A stretch of 64,000 bases of DNA, taken from Heliopora coerulea. Lineage: Eukaryota > Cnidaria > Anthozoa > Scleralcyonacea > Helioporidae. The notes beneath the pieces were generated by a model. It worked only from the letters and a program-made list of their open reading frames with translations. It had not been told where the DNA came from and did no database searches. The position numbers were made by a program, and so were the translations under genes. Position 1 is the stretch's first letter, and each line of letters opens with the position of its first letter. The stretch covers positions 1,826,001-1,890,000 of the forward strand of contig JASJOG010000003.1 in the NCBI GenBank assembly GCA_030142905.1, in the 5' to 3' direction. This document shows positions 8,232 to 18,200 of this stretch, in pieces.

Positions 8232-9470
8232 ATGAATAGAATAAACGAACTATATCCAGGATATAAAAGATCAAAAATGAGTGAAATTAAAGGAAACAGA
8301 ACGAGGCATGTTGTAACTTTGAATCCGAATTCAGCTAATCCTGAAGAAGATCTTTACATAGATATTCCTAAATTAAACCCAAATTTGTGCCTTGTTCCTG
8401 ATTCATTAAAATTGTTATTTAATTTTAAAAATGCAAATACTAAATCGTGGTTTTTAAATAATTTATCAAAATTGTTAAAGAAAAGATTAGTTGTTAAATT
8501 TGCTGGAGAAATTGTTTACGATAATAGCGGAGAATCTTTACTAGAAATTTACAAAGATCTTTGGAAGCCTGAATTTGAAAGAGCAGATATGGTTGAATAC
8601 GGCATCGCCCGAGAAAACCTCAGAAAATTAATTTCAAAAGATGATAGTGGAACAACAAGTGGAAATGTACAAAAAGTTAGTGATAAATTAATGTATGATA
8701 TTTATGGAACAAAACAGTGTTTAAAATTAGAAAAAATACTTTCAGATCATGGGTTATATGCTCCTTATGGAATGATTAATAATTTTCAATACATTTTAAC
8801 TTTTCCAAAAGCTAGTGAAATTATGGTAGCACAAAGTGGACAAAGTGTTGGAGGGTATACATTGGAAAATTTAGAACTAGAATATGAAACAATTGAAAAT
8901 CAAGATTTGGCAATTGATGTTTTATCAAATTACACCACAGGAAGATCATTATCATATAATTATGTAACTTTGATGAAAACAGTAGAATGGGATAAAGACG
9001 CGACTTTGCATAATGAAACCATAAATATCCCGCGGAAAAGTATGAAAGCAGTTGTGTTGCTATTTAGAAATAAAACTATCACAGATAGTGAACAATTTGT
9101 TTATCCAAATATAACAGACGTCAAAATTAGTGTTGAAGGAGTCCCAAATAGCATATATTCCCAAGGTATGCCGAAAAGAAGATTTTTTGAAGAAGCATTT
9201 AGAATATTTCACTGCGGATATTCTGACTGTGATTCAGTCATGAGTATTGAAAAATTTTATAAAGATTCATTTGCATTATGTGTGGATTTAAGAACATTAG
9301 ATGATAACTTTGTTTATGGAACTGGTAAAAAATTAGTAAATACACAGTCTGGATTATTGTTAGAAATTAAAAAAACTGCTATTTCTGCAAATGTAATGTG
9401 CCATATATTTGTGATAAGTGATGGATTGTTAAACATTGTAAATAAAGATTTATCTTCAATCCAATTTTAA
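8232..9470 (+). CDS. Probable major capsid protein (double jelly-roll type)
   Basis: A 412-residue, beta-rich ORF with no membrane segment. Features that match Polinton major capsid proteins are the early LYIDIPKLNPNLCLVPDSLKL strand region, a mid segment (NYTTGRSLSYNYVTLMKTVEW) and the C-terminal YPNITDVKISVEGVPNSIYS followed by a PKRRFFEEAFR helix. These capsids form hexon-like double jelly-roll trimers. The gene sits between the membrane-active candidate and the packaging ATPase, the usual morphogenesis cluster. Its 412 residues are on the short side for the family. The frame is intact. It starts at ATG 8232 behind TATAATAAAAA, a weaker version of the start motif. Confidence 0.78.
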   Translation: MNRINELYPGYKRSKMSEIKGNRTRHVVTLNPNSANPEEDLYIDIPKLNPNLCLVPDSLKLLFNFKNANTKSWFLNNLSKLLKKRLVVKFAGEIVYDNSGESLLEIYKDLWKPEFERADMVEYGIARENLRKLISKDDSGTTSGNVQKVSDKLMYDIYGTKQCLKLEKILSDHGLYAPYGMINNFQYILTFPKASEIMVAQSGQSVGGYTLENLELEYETIENQDLAIDVLSNYTTGRSLSYNYVTLMKTVEWDKDATLHNETINIPRKSMKAVVLLFRNKTITDSEQFVYPNITDVKISVEGVPNSIYSQGMPKRRFFEEAFRIFHCGYSDCDSVMSIEKFYKDSFALCVDLRTLDDNFVYGTGKKLVNTQSGLLLEIKKTAISANVMCHIFVISDGLLNIVNKDLSSIQF

Positions 9471-9486
9471 AAAACAAAAATAAAAA

Positions 9487-10098
9487 ATGAATGAAACAAA
9501 GTATGAAATTAAACCATTTAATATGATAATTGTTGGAATGACTGCTTGTGGAAAAACAAAATATCTATTAGATTTTATAGAAAATGAATATAAAAATTAT
9601 TTTGATTATATTTTTTTAATTTGTCCGACATTTGAATGGAATAAAACTTATGAAAATTGGAAATATGATAAAGATGAAGATTTTATTGCTATTCCTTGTG
9701 GTCAAGACAACGTTGAAGATTGGTTAAAATTTATAGTTAACTTTTCAAAAAGAAGTAAAAGTTTAATCATATTGGATGATTGTGCAAGTGGAAAAAATGT
9801 TAAAAATAGAACAAGTGAGTTGGTTAAATTGAGATTTAGTGCTAGACATTATAATCTTTCTGTTGTTGTAATTACACAACAATTGACATCTATTGCAAAA
9901 CCATTTAGAGAAAATATTTCAAAATTGGTTACATTTTATAACCCAAATAAAAAAGATATGACAACAATAATTCAAGAATATTTAGGAGTGGATGACCGCA
10001 AAGAATTGGAAAAAATTTTAGAAACTTTGAAAACAAAAAAATATTCATGTTTGGAAATAAATTTAATTTTTCCATTTAGTTATAAAATAAATGAGTAA
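9487..10098 (+). CDS. FtsK/HerA-type genome-packaging ATPase
   Basis: A 203-residue protein. The Walker A loop is GMTACGKT at residues 17-24, and the Walker B is SLIILDDC (Asp97-Asp98). A sensor-like VVVITQQ follows, and a conserved Arg/Asn region (FRENISKLVTFYNP) fits the A32-like packaging ATPases of Polintons, adintoviruses and large DNA viruses. It would pump DNA into the capsid. The length is typical for Polintons. The stop overlaps the next gene by 8 bases (10091-10098), and its last codons contain that gene's start motif. Confidence 0.9.
   Translation: MNETKYEIKPFNMIIVGMTACGKTKYLLDFIENEYKNYFDYIFLICPTFEWNKTYENWKYDKDEDFIAIPCGQDNVEDWLKFIVNFSKRSKSLIILDDCASGKNVKNRTSELVKLRFSARHYNLSVVVITQQLTSIAKPFRENISKLVTFYNPNKKDMTTIIQEYLGVDDRKELEKILETLKTKKYSCLEINLIFPFSYKINE
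10081..10093 (+). promoter_or_regulatory. Start-codon motif TATAAAATAAATG (180-residue gene)
   Basis: An exact match ending in ATG 10091-10093, lying wholly inside the 3' end of the ATPase gene. Confidence 0.6.
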
Positions 10099-10633
10099 AA
10101 CAAGTGATCATATAGAAGTTCCGCAAATGGACTCAGACCCATCAAATACATCCGCAAGTAATCAACGTGATCAGTTGGATGATCAAGAAAGTAAAACGCA
10201 AGATGTTAAAAAAGAAGTAATGAAAAAACGAGAAGAATTGATAAGATTGTCTGAAGATGGCGAAATTAGCCAATCGGTGCAAAATTTGAAAAAAGCAAGT
10301 GATAAAGTTATATTAAAAATTCATGCTGAATATGAAGTGAAACAAGCGGAAAAAGCAAACCTATTTTTAACAGATTTACTAATTAGTAAATTTGCAGATT
10401 TATTAGGTGGGTTAGAAGCAATTGAAAGCAGCGAAGAATTGGAAAAAGAACTGGTGAAAGATAAATTATTAAAAAGAGATGTAAAATCTGTAGTTGAAAA
10501 ATTAAGTCCATATTTGCCATATCTTGGAATATTATCTGGTGGAGTTACAGTTGGAAAACATGTTATTAAAAAACAAACTAAAACAAAAGAATCAACACCT
10601 CCGACAGAAGAATCAACATCCTCAACAAATTAA
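10091..10633 (+). CDS. Small viral protein of unknown function with short hydrophobic segment
   Basis: A 180-residue ORF. The first 60 residues are polar and disordered (Ser/Asp/Gln-rich). A helical, coiled-coil-like stretch follows (about 55-145), then a short weakly hydrophobic segment near 146-162 (YLPYLGILSGGVTVGKHVI) and a Thr/Ser/Pro-rich tail. It overlaps the ATPase gene by 8 bases in another frame, which suggests it belongs to the same expression group. No family is recognised. Confidence 0.6.
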   Translation: MSKTSDHIEVPQMDSDPSNTSASNQRDQLDDQESKTQDVKKEVMKKREELIRLSEDGEISQSVQNLKKASDKVILKIHAEYEVKQAEKANLFLTDLLISKFADLLGGLEAIESSEELEKELVKDKLLKRDVKSVVEKLSPYLPYLGILSGGVTVGKHVIKKQTKTKESTPPTEESTSSTN

Positions 10634-10669
10634 TTTTATAATATATTGATTTATTATAAAATTACAAAA

Positions 10670-11068
10670 TTATTCATCTTCATTTTTAGGTTTTGGTTTG
10701 TTAACATTATCATTTTTTAAATTAATTAGTGAAGCAATTATTTTATCTTTTTCTGTGTCATTTTTATTTTCATTTTCAAGAGACTTTAATAATTTTAAAT
10801 GACTATTATTTTCTGAAAAATTAACCTCTTCAATAGAATTACTTCCAAAATTCGCACCAGCTTCAAAATCTTTAAAACCGATATCAACATGCGCACCAAT
10901 TCTAAAACCGCTTTTTTTAACTTTTCTAAAATTTATTGGTGGATAACCATGAAGATTTATATCAAGATTTGATTTTGAATTTTTATTTTTAGAATTTTCA
11001 ATATGATTTTCAATACTTGAATCGTGTGAATTATTTTCACTTTTTGTTTTTGAAATACAATGGCCCAT
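10670..11068 (-). CDS. Putative N-myristoylated/palmitoylated viral protein
   Basis: A 132-residue, very polar ORF beginning MGHCISK. Gly2 and Ser6 fit the eukaryotic N-myristoylation pattern, and Cys4 is well placed for palmitoylation, so membrane attachment is likely. The next 40 residues are Ser/Asn/Lys-rich and disordered. A short ordered block (RIGAHVDIGFKDFEAGANFG) follows, then a charged Asn/Lys/Glu tail. It is convergent with the 180-residue gene (36 bases between stops) and has the 12-base start-motif variant at its ATG. A role as matrix-like or host-membrane protein is inference. Confidence 0.6.
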   Translation of the reverse strand: MGHCISKTKSENNSHDSSIENHIENSKNKNSKSNLDINLHGYPPINFRKVKKSGFRIGAHVDIGFKDFEAGANFGSNSIEEVNFSENNSHLKLLKSLENENKNDTEKDKIIASLINLKNDNVNKPKPKNEDE

Positions 11069-11077
11069 TTATTTATA
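11066..11077 (-). promoter_or_regulatory. Start-codon motif TATAAATAAATG (variant)
   Basis: Abuts and includes the ATG of the putative myristoylated protein. It is the same 12-base variant as at 553-564. Confidence 0.5.
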
Positions 11078-11084
11078 TTAAATT

Positions 11085-11282
11085 TTAATAATAACTAATT
11101 TTTCCGCAAATTTTACATCGAAATGTTCTAGGTTCTGAAATATAAATATAAAGTTTAAAAACATTATTCCAAAAAAATCTAAACAATTTACTAAATCTTA
11201 GGTAAAAATTTAGAATTTTCAAACATTTTTTACATATTGTAAATAAATATCTATTAGTATTTCTTAAAACTATATCATACAT
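11085..11282 (-). CDS. Very small zinc-ribbon-like ORF
   Basis: A 65-residue ORF, basic and aromatic-rich, with two Cys pairs: CKKC at 17-20 and CKIC near 56-59. These could bind one zinc as a ribbon. The 30-odd residues between them are hydrophobic (Phe, Leu, Trp), which is unusual for a ribbon. It is the last ORF before composition changes to host-like. Its size makes it uncertain as a gene; an AAATAAAAATG sequence at the start agrees with the other genes. Confidence 0.4.
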   Translation of the reverse strand: MYDIVLRNTNRYLFTICKKCLKILNFYLRFSKLFRFFWNNVFKLYIYISEPRTFRCKICGKISYY

Positions 11283-11310
11283 TTTTATTTAAAACAAAAT
11301 TCTTAAAACC

Positions 11311-11370
11311 GCTTGCAGCTTCGCTGCTGAGGGCGAAGCCCGATCGCGTGGGCCTTCGGTTATGTTAAAA
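11311..11370. repeat. GC-rich mini-hairpin cluster at the right edge of the viral block
   Basis: Bases 11311-11331 repeat exactly the 21 bases at 497-517 near the left side of the window, in the same orientation. The core GCAGC-TTC-GCTGC can fold, and GGGC-GAA-GCCC follows directly. It may mark the end region of the element. Confidence 0.45.
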
Positions 11371-11409
11371 AAGGTAATTCCCCCACCAGTCGTTTAGTGA
11401 CTTTCCCCG

Positions 11410-11516
11410 CATTCCATACATGCCTAATCTCCCTAACAACTGAGCAAACCGAAAATAGTTTTTTTGTTGACATCGAGCGAGGCTAGTTGTTAGGGAGATT
11501 GAGCATGTATGGAATG
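11410..11516. repeat. 31-bp inverted repeat near the viral/host junction
   Basis: The arms 11410-11440 and 11486-11516 are inverted copies with two mismatched bases (CATTCCATACATG...CTCCCTAACAAC), separated by 45 bases. It may be a small foldback element or the remnant of a transposon end. Between here and the first host exon at 12,293 I see no gene. Confidence 0.65.
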
Positions 11517-12292
11517 TTTGGAATTTGAAAAATGTTAGTCCGGTGATTCCCCCAAGACACTTTGAAAAGTTTTGACCCGTTTTTAAAATGTGTTGAAGTT
11601 CCCGGTAACGTTAACAAATTCCTGGAAGAGTCTAGAAGTCGCCGGAAGTGATCGAACGAAGCTGTAGTGAAGCAGCTTAAAATTACGTAAACAAGGAAAA
11701 GGGTTTTCCCCGATTATTTTTGTCTATTTTGAAAATGTGGAAATTTAGTCAAATCCCAAAATGTCCAAGAACCCGGCTTTTATAGACTACTTGCTCCAAC
11801 TCTGGCCTTCATGAGCTAGTAGCAATCTATGTGCTTAATCTCTTTATAGTCGGTAACTACAGGTACCATGAGCTACTGAACTCTTACTGAACTATAAAGT
11901 ACATGTTCAGAGTTTGTAAAGTCTGACATAATATTGCTAAACATTTGCTATTTTTAGGCGCTTACAGTCAAGGGAGTTGACTCGATATTTCTTGTTGCGC
12001 AACTACAAATACATACGTCTCCATACTACGTTTTAACTCACCCAAGGTACAGAACAGGGGGTATTTTGATCAATAACGCATCGCTGATAGCCATGGTACT
12101 TGTAGAAATTACTTCATAGTAACAAAAAAATGTCGTGTATTATGAAATCCTGAACCATATATTTGAACATTCCAATAATAGATTTCCAAACTGATTAGCT
12201 CTTGTCGCGAACAGGCTTTTTGAAAACAAAACATCCCCTGAAAAGCCGTCATATTTTTGTCAAATTGAATTTATTTCTTTTCATAATTATAG

Positions 12293-15200
12293 GTTCGGAA
12301 CATTTGGCTTAATCTGTAAGCAACCTGTTCGTAAATCAGCACTGAACTACGCTGGAGTTGTTTGTGCGATGATAAGGTGCGTGGATATGTTCTGTAAGAG
12401 GTAGTTAGCCTTCAAAATGGCCAAAGAAAGTTTTTCTCTTCCAATAAAATTGAGAGACAAAGCAACGTCTTCGGCCTGATTTGATTTGCTTCACTCACAG
12501 GCATCACACGTGAATACTTGTCAAGCTGGAAATCGTCATCGTATGAATTATCACACGTAAAATATTGGCCATGAAATCGTTGAAGATAGTCAACCGCGTC
12601 CGTTAGCCCTTAGTTTCATTACTACTCTTTTTTAGGAAATCGAGTTATGATAAAAAAAAGAAAAGTCAATGTAAATAAAACCTGGTTTTCGTATACCGGC
12701 GATATGATCACCTGTAAATAGCTTCCGTTGTATGTCAAACTATATTTACGTAAATACATTTTTTCGTCAGTCATGTCTTCAGAACCGCTAGCAAACACGC
12801 GAAGTTCAGCTTGTAGAAGTTCCCTAGCGATACCACTGCGAGAGTATTAGATGACCTCTATGGATCAATGATCCCTAGTGATAAAGCAAGGCTGTAGCTG
12901 ACCTACAGTGATAAGGAGGTGTGAGAATAATAGGCCCGAATGCCTTCTTCTGTTTCCCCGAAATATTCACATGTACCATACCCAACACACACCAGTAATG
13001 ACACCCCAGTTAAAATTTCTATAAGAAACCTTAAACTTGATACTACTTGTAATCCAAATCTTGATCCTAATTCTTACATTTGTCCTAACCATAAGCCTTA
13101 ATCACTGGTATCTAGGGTTAAGGGATCTGGGGACCTCCCATTATAAGGATCACTTATATCTCTGACACTGGCTACAAAGGAGAGTGGCATTTGTTGAAGC
13201 ATTGTCATGTCGACGGCATTGTTGCTAGGCATATCAATGGCATCGTAGAACTTGCCGAAACTCTGATAGTTGATTCCATATATACCGTCAATATTTATTT
13301 TTTATTTTTCAGTCTCGGAATATTTATATTTGTCAAGAATGAAGGGCCATCAAATGAGTCAAGGCAACGTATTGTAAGTTTCTCTAACGCAAAATCCATC
13401 TTTGACAATTTTAGTTGCTCCATTTCACACAGCATAACTAAATTATTTTATGTTTTTAGGAAGTTGGCAATGAACGTGAGCGCGTAGAAAACTCTCTTCA
13501 TGATGACGAAGACTTCAACAACAGAGAGGATACCTATCTTATAAATACGTTGAGCCAAAGGCATGATGATGCATCGTGGCTTGATAGGCTATCGTTAAAC
13601 CAGAAACGTCTTGTGTAAGTGCATTATTGGATTAACTTTTGAACTTTTAATTATTCTGGCATTTCTCAAATCGGACATTTCGCCAGCTTAAATAGACAAG
13701 TTCTAGCTCATTTTTGATTGAGACACTTTCAATTTTTTCCCTTTGTTTTTCATGGTGCTAAAAACTGTTAAAAAATCTATCAAGTTCCCTTATGATTCCG
13801 TTTTTAATCAGTATTAGCCTTCATGGGATTTCTTGAAAGAAACATGATTCAATCCAAGTAGAAAATGTTTGTCCCAGAGAAATAATTTTCCTTTGCAAAA
13901 TTTTTTTGAAGTTTTTCTCACCAAAACTTTGTTGAAGGGAAAAGACAAATAGGTGGCGAGTAATTTCGCTTCATTTATACTCGTCTAAGGACGTCCCGAG
14001 TCCCTGGCATAAAAATTTAGCAGTCCAATAGATTTACGAACTTATTTACGAGAAGTAAGTTAGCAAGCACAAGCACCTGGCAGAGTTTAAAAGATACAAG
14101 CCAGCTGATCAATCATTAGTTGACCTTAAGATCTACAACGTCAACTTGACCGACGATGACCTTTAAAATTTCGTTATTTAAAAGAAACCACAGCCTATTG
14201 ACCACCGTACTTGATACTTGTGGCTTGTTTTGACTCCTAAAACCCTCCAGTCCTCCTGAAACGACTGTAATCTCGGATTGAATTCAATCTTAAGTATAAG
14301 CTTTTTTCACTTCGCAAGATGACGTCGTCCTTAAGACGTGAAAATTGTCTGGGTGACGTTTTGTGCAGAACGACGACTGTGTTGAAAATGCCCTGAATGC
14401 CCAACATGTCCCTAGTTGCAGGTGTACTAACTGACATCATTAAGTGTTAAAGATTTCCTCTCAAATCTGTTATAAGTGTTGCCCTCTCAAAATTTACTGG
14501 GAGCCCATCAAAGTCTGCATACTAGAAATATTTCAGTTACGCCGCTGTTCGATCCCCGTCATTTTCCAAGGATTTAAACTCGGTGAACATTCTCGTCTCG
14601 TCCGCGGTAATTCCAATATTGCACGTGCACTACACTTACAAACGCTGTAATTTTTTGGTTGTGACACAGCCGTACTTGGGTGGTAATTCGTCCTCGACAA
14701 ATTCTGTTGAAGGCGCCCCTCTCTAATGCTTCCCAAACTCCTTGTATTATAATAATTGTGTACTGGTACAACTGGTAAACAACTAAACGAGCTACACCTG
14801 TAGAAACAAGTGTTTTTGTGCTTCTGTTTCGTATTACTCAAACTGCAATTGAAAATTTGCAACAGGCGCTTCCGACCCTTAACAAATGCAAAACCGTCAA
14901 TTAACGATGAGAAACCGAATCACTGAATTGGCATTTTGTTGAACTTGGCAAGATATTTTTGAATCTAGAAAAACTCAAAAAAAACCAAACTTTTGGTTTT
15001 GAAAATGTCGCTCCATTAAAATTTTGCTTCCAGGACAAGCGCCTCAGTGGACTATTCCTTTTGTACGGCATTTGTTCGTGATGCCCATCCAATCGTTATT
15101 TTGAGGAACTGTGTCGTTGTACCAACAAATTTCCGCGTTGCTTCCAAATTGCATATTTGGACTCTACAAATATGGATCTGAACTATAATATGAAAAATAG

Positions 15201-18200
15201 ATTGCTATATGTTGGCAGTTTTGAACGAAATAGTAAAAGTTTGAAAATTTTTTCCGCTACCTCCTTTTCTCGAATTTTGGCAGAGTTCTACCTGCTGTTT
15301 TGTAAATGAACATAGTGGATTGTATCGTATATGAACAATCAGAAAGCTGTCGATACTTAATGGAAAACGAACTGGTATAATTTTGTTCAGAAAATCATTC
15401 ACGTGCAGTTTATGTATGGCCGGTAAACCCATTTTAAGGACGAATCTGATTCAAAAGTGGGTGAACGCGTCTTCAGTCGAGTGATTAGTACATCCAGAAG
15501 TGGTGCGAAACGTCTTGCTTTCAAATTTGGGGAAGTTACGTAAAATCATTTTTCGATCTGGAGCCCATCATTGTACAGAGGGTAATAAAGACAGATGCTC
15601 GACATTCATGATTTTGGTTGTAAGATTCAACTATCAATGTATCATGGTGCTTTTGTGCACTTTCCTGATAAGTTTGAAATTTTTCTTTGGTATGTAAAAT
15701 CCAAACTGAGCTCAGGGACAGTCTCCTCAAAGCTTCAAACCAGTCACGTAGAGCTCTAGTTAGCTCTACGTGACTGTAGAGCCGACGAGGGGTCGAGTAA
15801 GCTAAAGTTACGCTAAAGATGCTCCTTCTTTTAAGGAAGTGTATAACTCTTATCTATCCCAGTTCAACTTCTGTTATCTTGCTCTGGTTAAGGCCAGATT
15901 ATTTTACTCGTGGAGGGGAGACGTCTTGGGCCGGATAGCGTTAAACACCCGGGTCACTAATCCCAAGTTTTCAAAATAACCCTTGGTAACATGAAAAAAC
16001 TCTTAATTTTCCAGTCAGTATGCAAATAACTGTACATGTGAGCATCATCGTCCATTGAACCACAAAATTTGCTGAACTTTTCGTCCTTACTGCATGCCTG
16101 TTATAAGTAACACTTGCCTCTGCTTATATATTCTTACGAAGTGGATGCTTTTTTTTTAATTTTCAATAGCGGAATTGTTCTTTCCGTCTTATCGGGTATT
16201 CTGTATGGCGTAAATTTTATTCCAATGTATGTCATCCAGAAAAATGATAAACATGCTCCAGATTCAGGTATGAACATTTTAAAGTATGAAAACTAAATAG
16301 CATAAGAGAATTTGTAAACTTCTCCTTACATGACAATTGGAAAAGATGGTATTTAATATATATTGAGATACGGTGTCCAGAATAGCGATGTGCGATTAAA
16401 GACTCGCGATTTAGCGTGGTAGAATGTGTATGTATGTCCACAAAGTGTAATAGCATCCTCAACTCTTTGAAGACGGGAGCTCTCCCCCCTTGACGAGTAA
16501 AATCGTCTGGTGTTATCCAGAGTAATGTAATAGAAGTCTTATGCCCCCTGCATAGAGTTAATATGATAATTCCGTCACGAAGTAATCTTTATAAAGTAAT
16601 CTGTGTTTTCTTTCCTCACGTCTGGGACCAAAGTAATCTGTAGTTTTAAATGTCCCGTAAAACCGTTTTACCATTGAGCTTCAAAGACTCAGATGGAAGA
16701 CGGACGTTACAATTTGTTACTAAGTCATGGTAATGTTTCCATGGCTAACTTCTGTCTTCTTTTCCTTATAAGTGAAGCTTGACTTAATCTCCTTCACTTT
16801 TTCCCCAAGGAATTCCTTAAAACTAGATAAACGGTCTTGAAGTGGATTTCAACTTGCTTTCTTCACCCTTTGGCAACATTTCTGATGAGGGTGCTAAGCC
16901 TCTCCCCAATATTTTTAGCCCTAGGATTATAACTGATAGTGTCAGAAATTGTGAAATCGTAGGAATGAAAGTTACCATTTGGGTAGGTTAGGTAAATCAG
17001 CTCTTCGTGCAATACAAGAATTATAATTTACAAATCTTGCTAGTTGGAACGGTAAAGACTATTCAGCGAAAGCTAAAGGCTTCGTACATGTAGAACTCGT
17101 TTGTTAATTCGAAGTACAGATATGGTACCTTACACATTTCTTTATTTAACTCTCTGAGATTTTTTCAGATTGGTTGGCGTAATGCGAATCCTTGTCGTAC
17201 TTTTTTTTTGTGATTTGGCCCCAATATTAACTTTTTCGAGGCTGGAGCTCCCTCTTTGCCAGAGTAAAATAATATAGGTCTTATGCTGCCGGGAAAGAGT
17301 TAAACATCTTAATGGACGTAGAGAATCAATTGTCAGCAAATAATGTTTAGTCTATTGGTCTATCTCGTCTAGTTTGCTCATGACAATCGAGGTAGAATCC
17401 AGGCCTTAAAGTATAATGAACTACGTTTGTGTTTAATCAAGAATTGATGTGTTTTAGTAAATATTGTTGTTTATCAGAAAAGATTGTTTTGCTTCAAGAA
17501 CGATTGATGAATTTTAAAATACGATAGTGTGTTTCCGGAAGAATTGTTGTATTTCAGGAGTGACTGCTGTGTTTCAGGAACGATTGTGTTTTGGCAAGGA
17601 TTATTGAGTTTTAGGGAAGGATTGTCGTGTTTCAGGAAAAGTTGTGCAGTTAGGCAAACAGTTGATATGTCTTATTATTGATTTTTATGCTTTAGATAGC
17701 ACCGGGAGGTGTATTTTCCCCTTAAGGTACACCGTAAACGTCTAATGACAATAACCCAGAAATATTAATTGCAAATTTATTAAAATAAGTAGCAATATGT
17801 CAAGCATAAGGTAGGGAGAGTTCTTGATGCGTAAGTCAAACAGCGAGAGGAGCTTTTAAAATAACGAAGCGTAGCCTGTTTTTTAAACGCTCCTTGAGGT
17901 GTTTCATTGAATGGTTAAACACTCTCACAAGCAGTAGAGTAGCCATGATGGGGATTCTGGGGGTTCAAATTCCCGCATAGTATAACGAACTTGAATCTTC
18001 AATTCAGTAATGAGTCCATAACGGTCATAAGACAGTATCACAATCTGCCCAGCTTTGTTTCGTGAGCTTGAGACCGCTCTCGACGTCGCGATAAATTGCC
18101 TGTACATTTTATTCGCAGAGCTGAACGGACGTTAATCGCAGACGAACGTCGATTGTCTGACAAGGCGCGCTTTGCAGACCATTGAGTATAGTCAGCACCC

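Larger units (their letters stand above)
1..11340. mobile_element. Polinton/Maverick (adintovirus-like) endogenous viral element, left end outside window
   Basis: The block is far more AT-rich than the flanking host DNA and is packed with thirteen ORFs separated by very short gaps. It combines a retroviral-type DDE integrase with chromodomain (5709-6839), an FtsK/HerA-like packaging ATPase (9487-10098), a capsid-like protein (8232-9470) and a penton-like protein (3414-4100). That combination defines Polinton-type elements. Genes run leftward to the left of 5690 and rightward from 5709 to 10633, then two short leftward genes close the block. No protein-primed DNA polymerase B or adenain-like protease is seen, although the family normally carries both, so they are either left of base 1 or lost. 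The right edge is placed by the change in base composition and coding density near 11,290-11,340. No terminal inverted repeat could be proven because the other end is missing. Confidence 0.85.

Noticed and set aside
1..11340. Giant-virus or bacteriophage integration
   Set aside because: Tail-fibre-like repeats alone suggested a phage, but the chromodomain integrase, Polinton-type capsid patterns and A32-like ATPase fit Polinton/adintovirus better.
16114..16296. 60-codon ORF and 19015-19236 as separate small genes
   Set aside because: They are exons of the TMEM144-like gene read through their splice donors.
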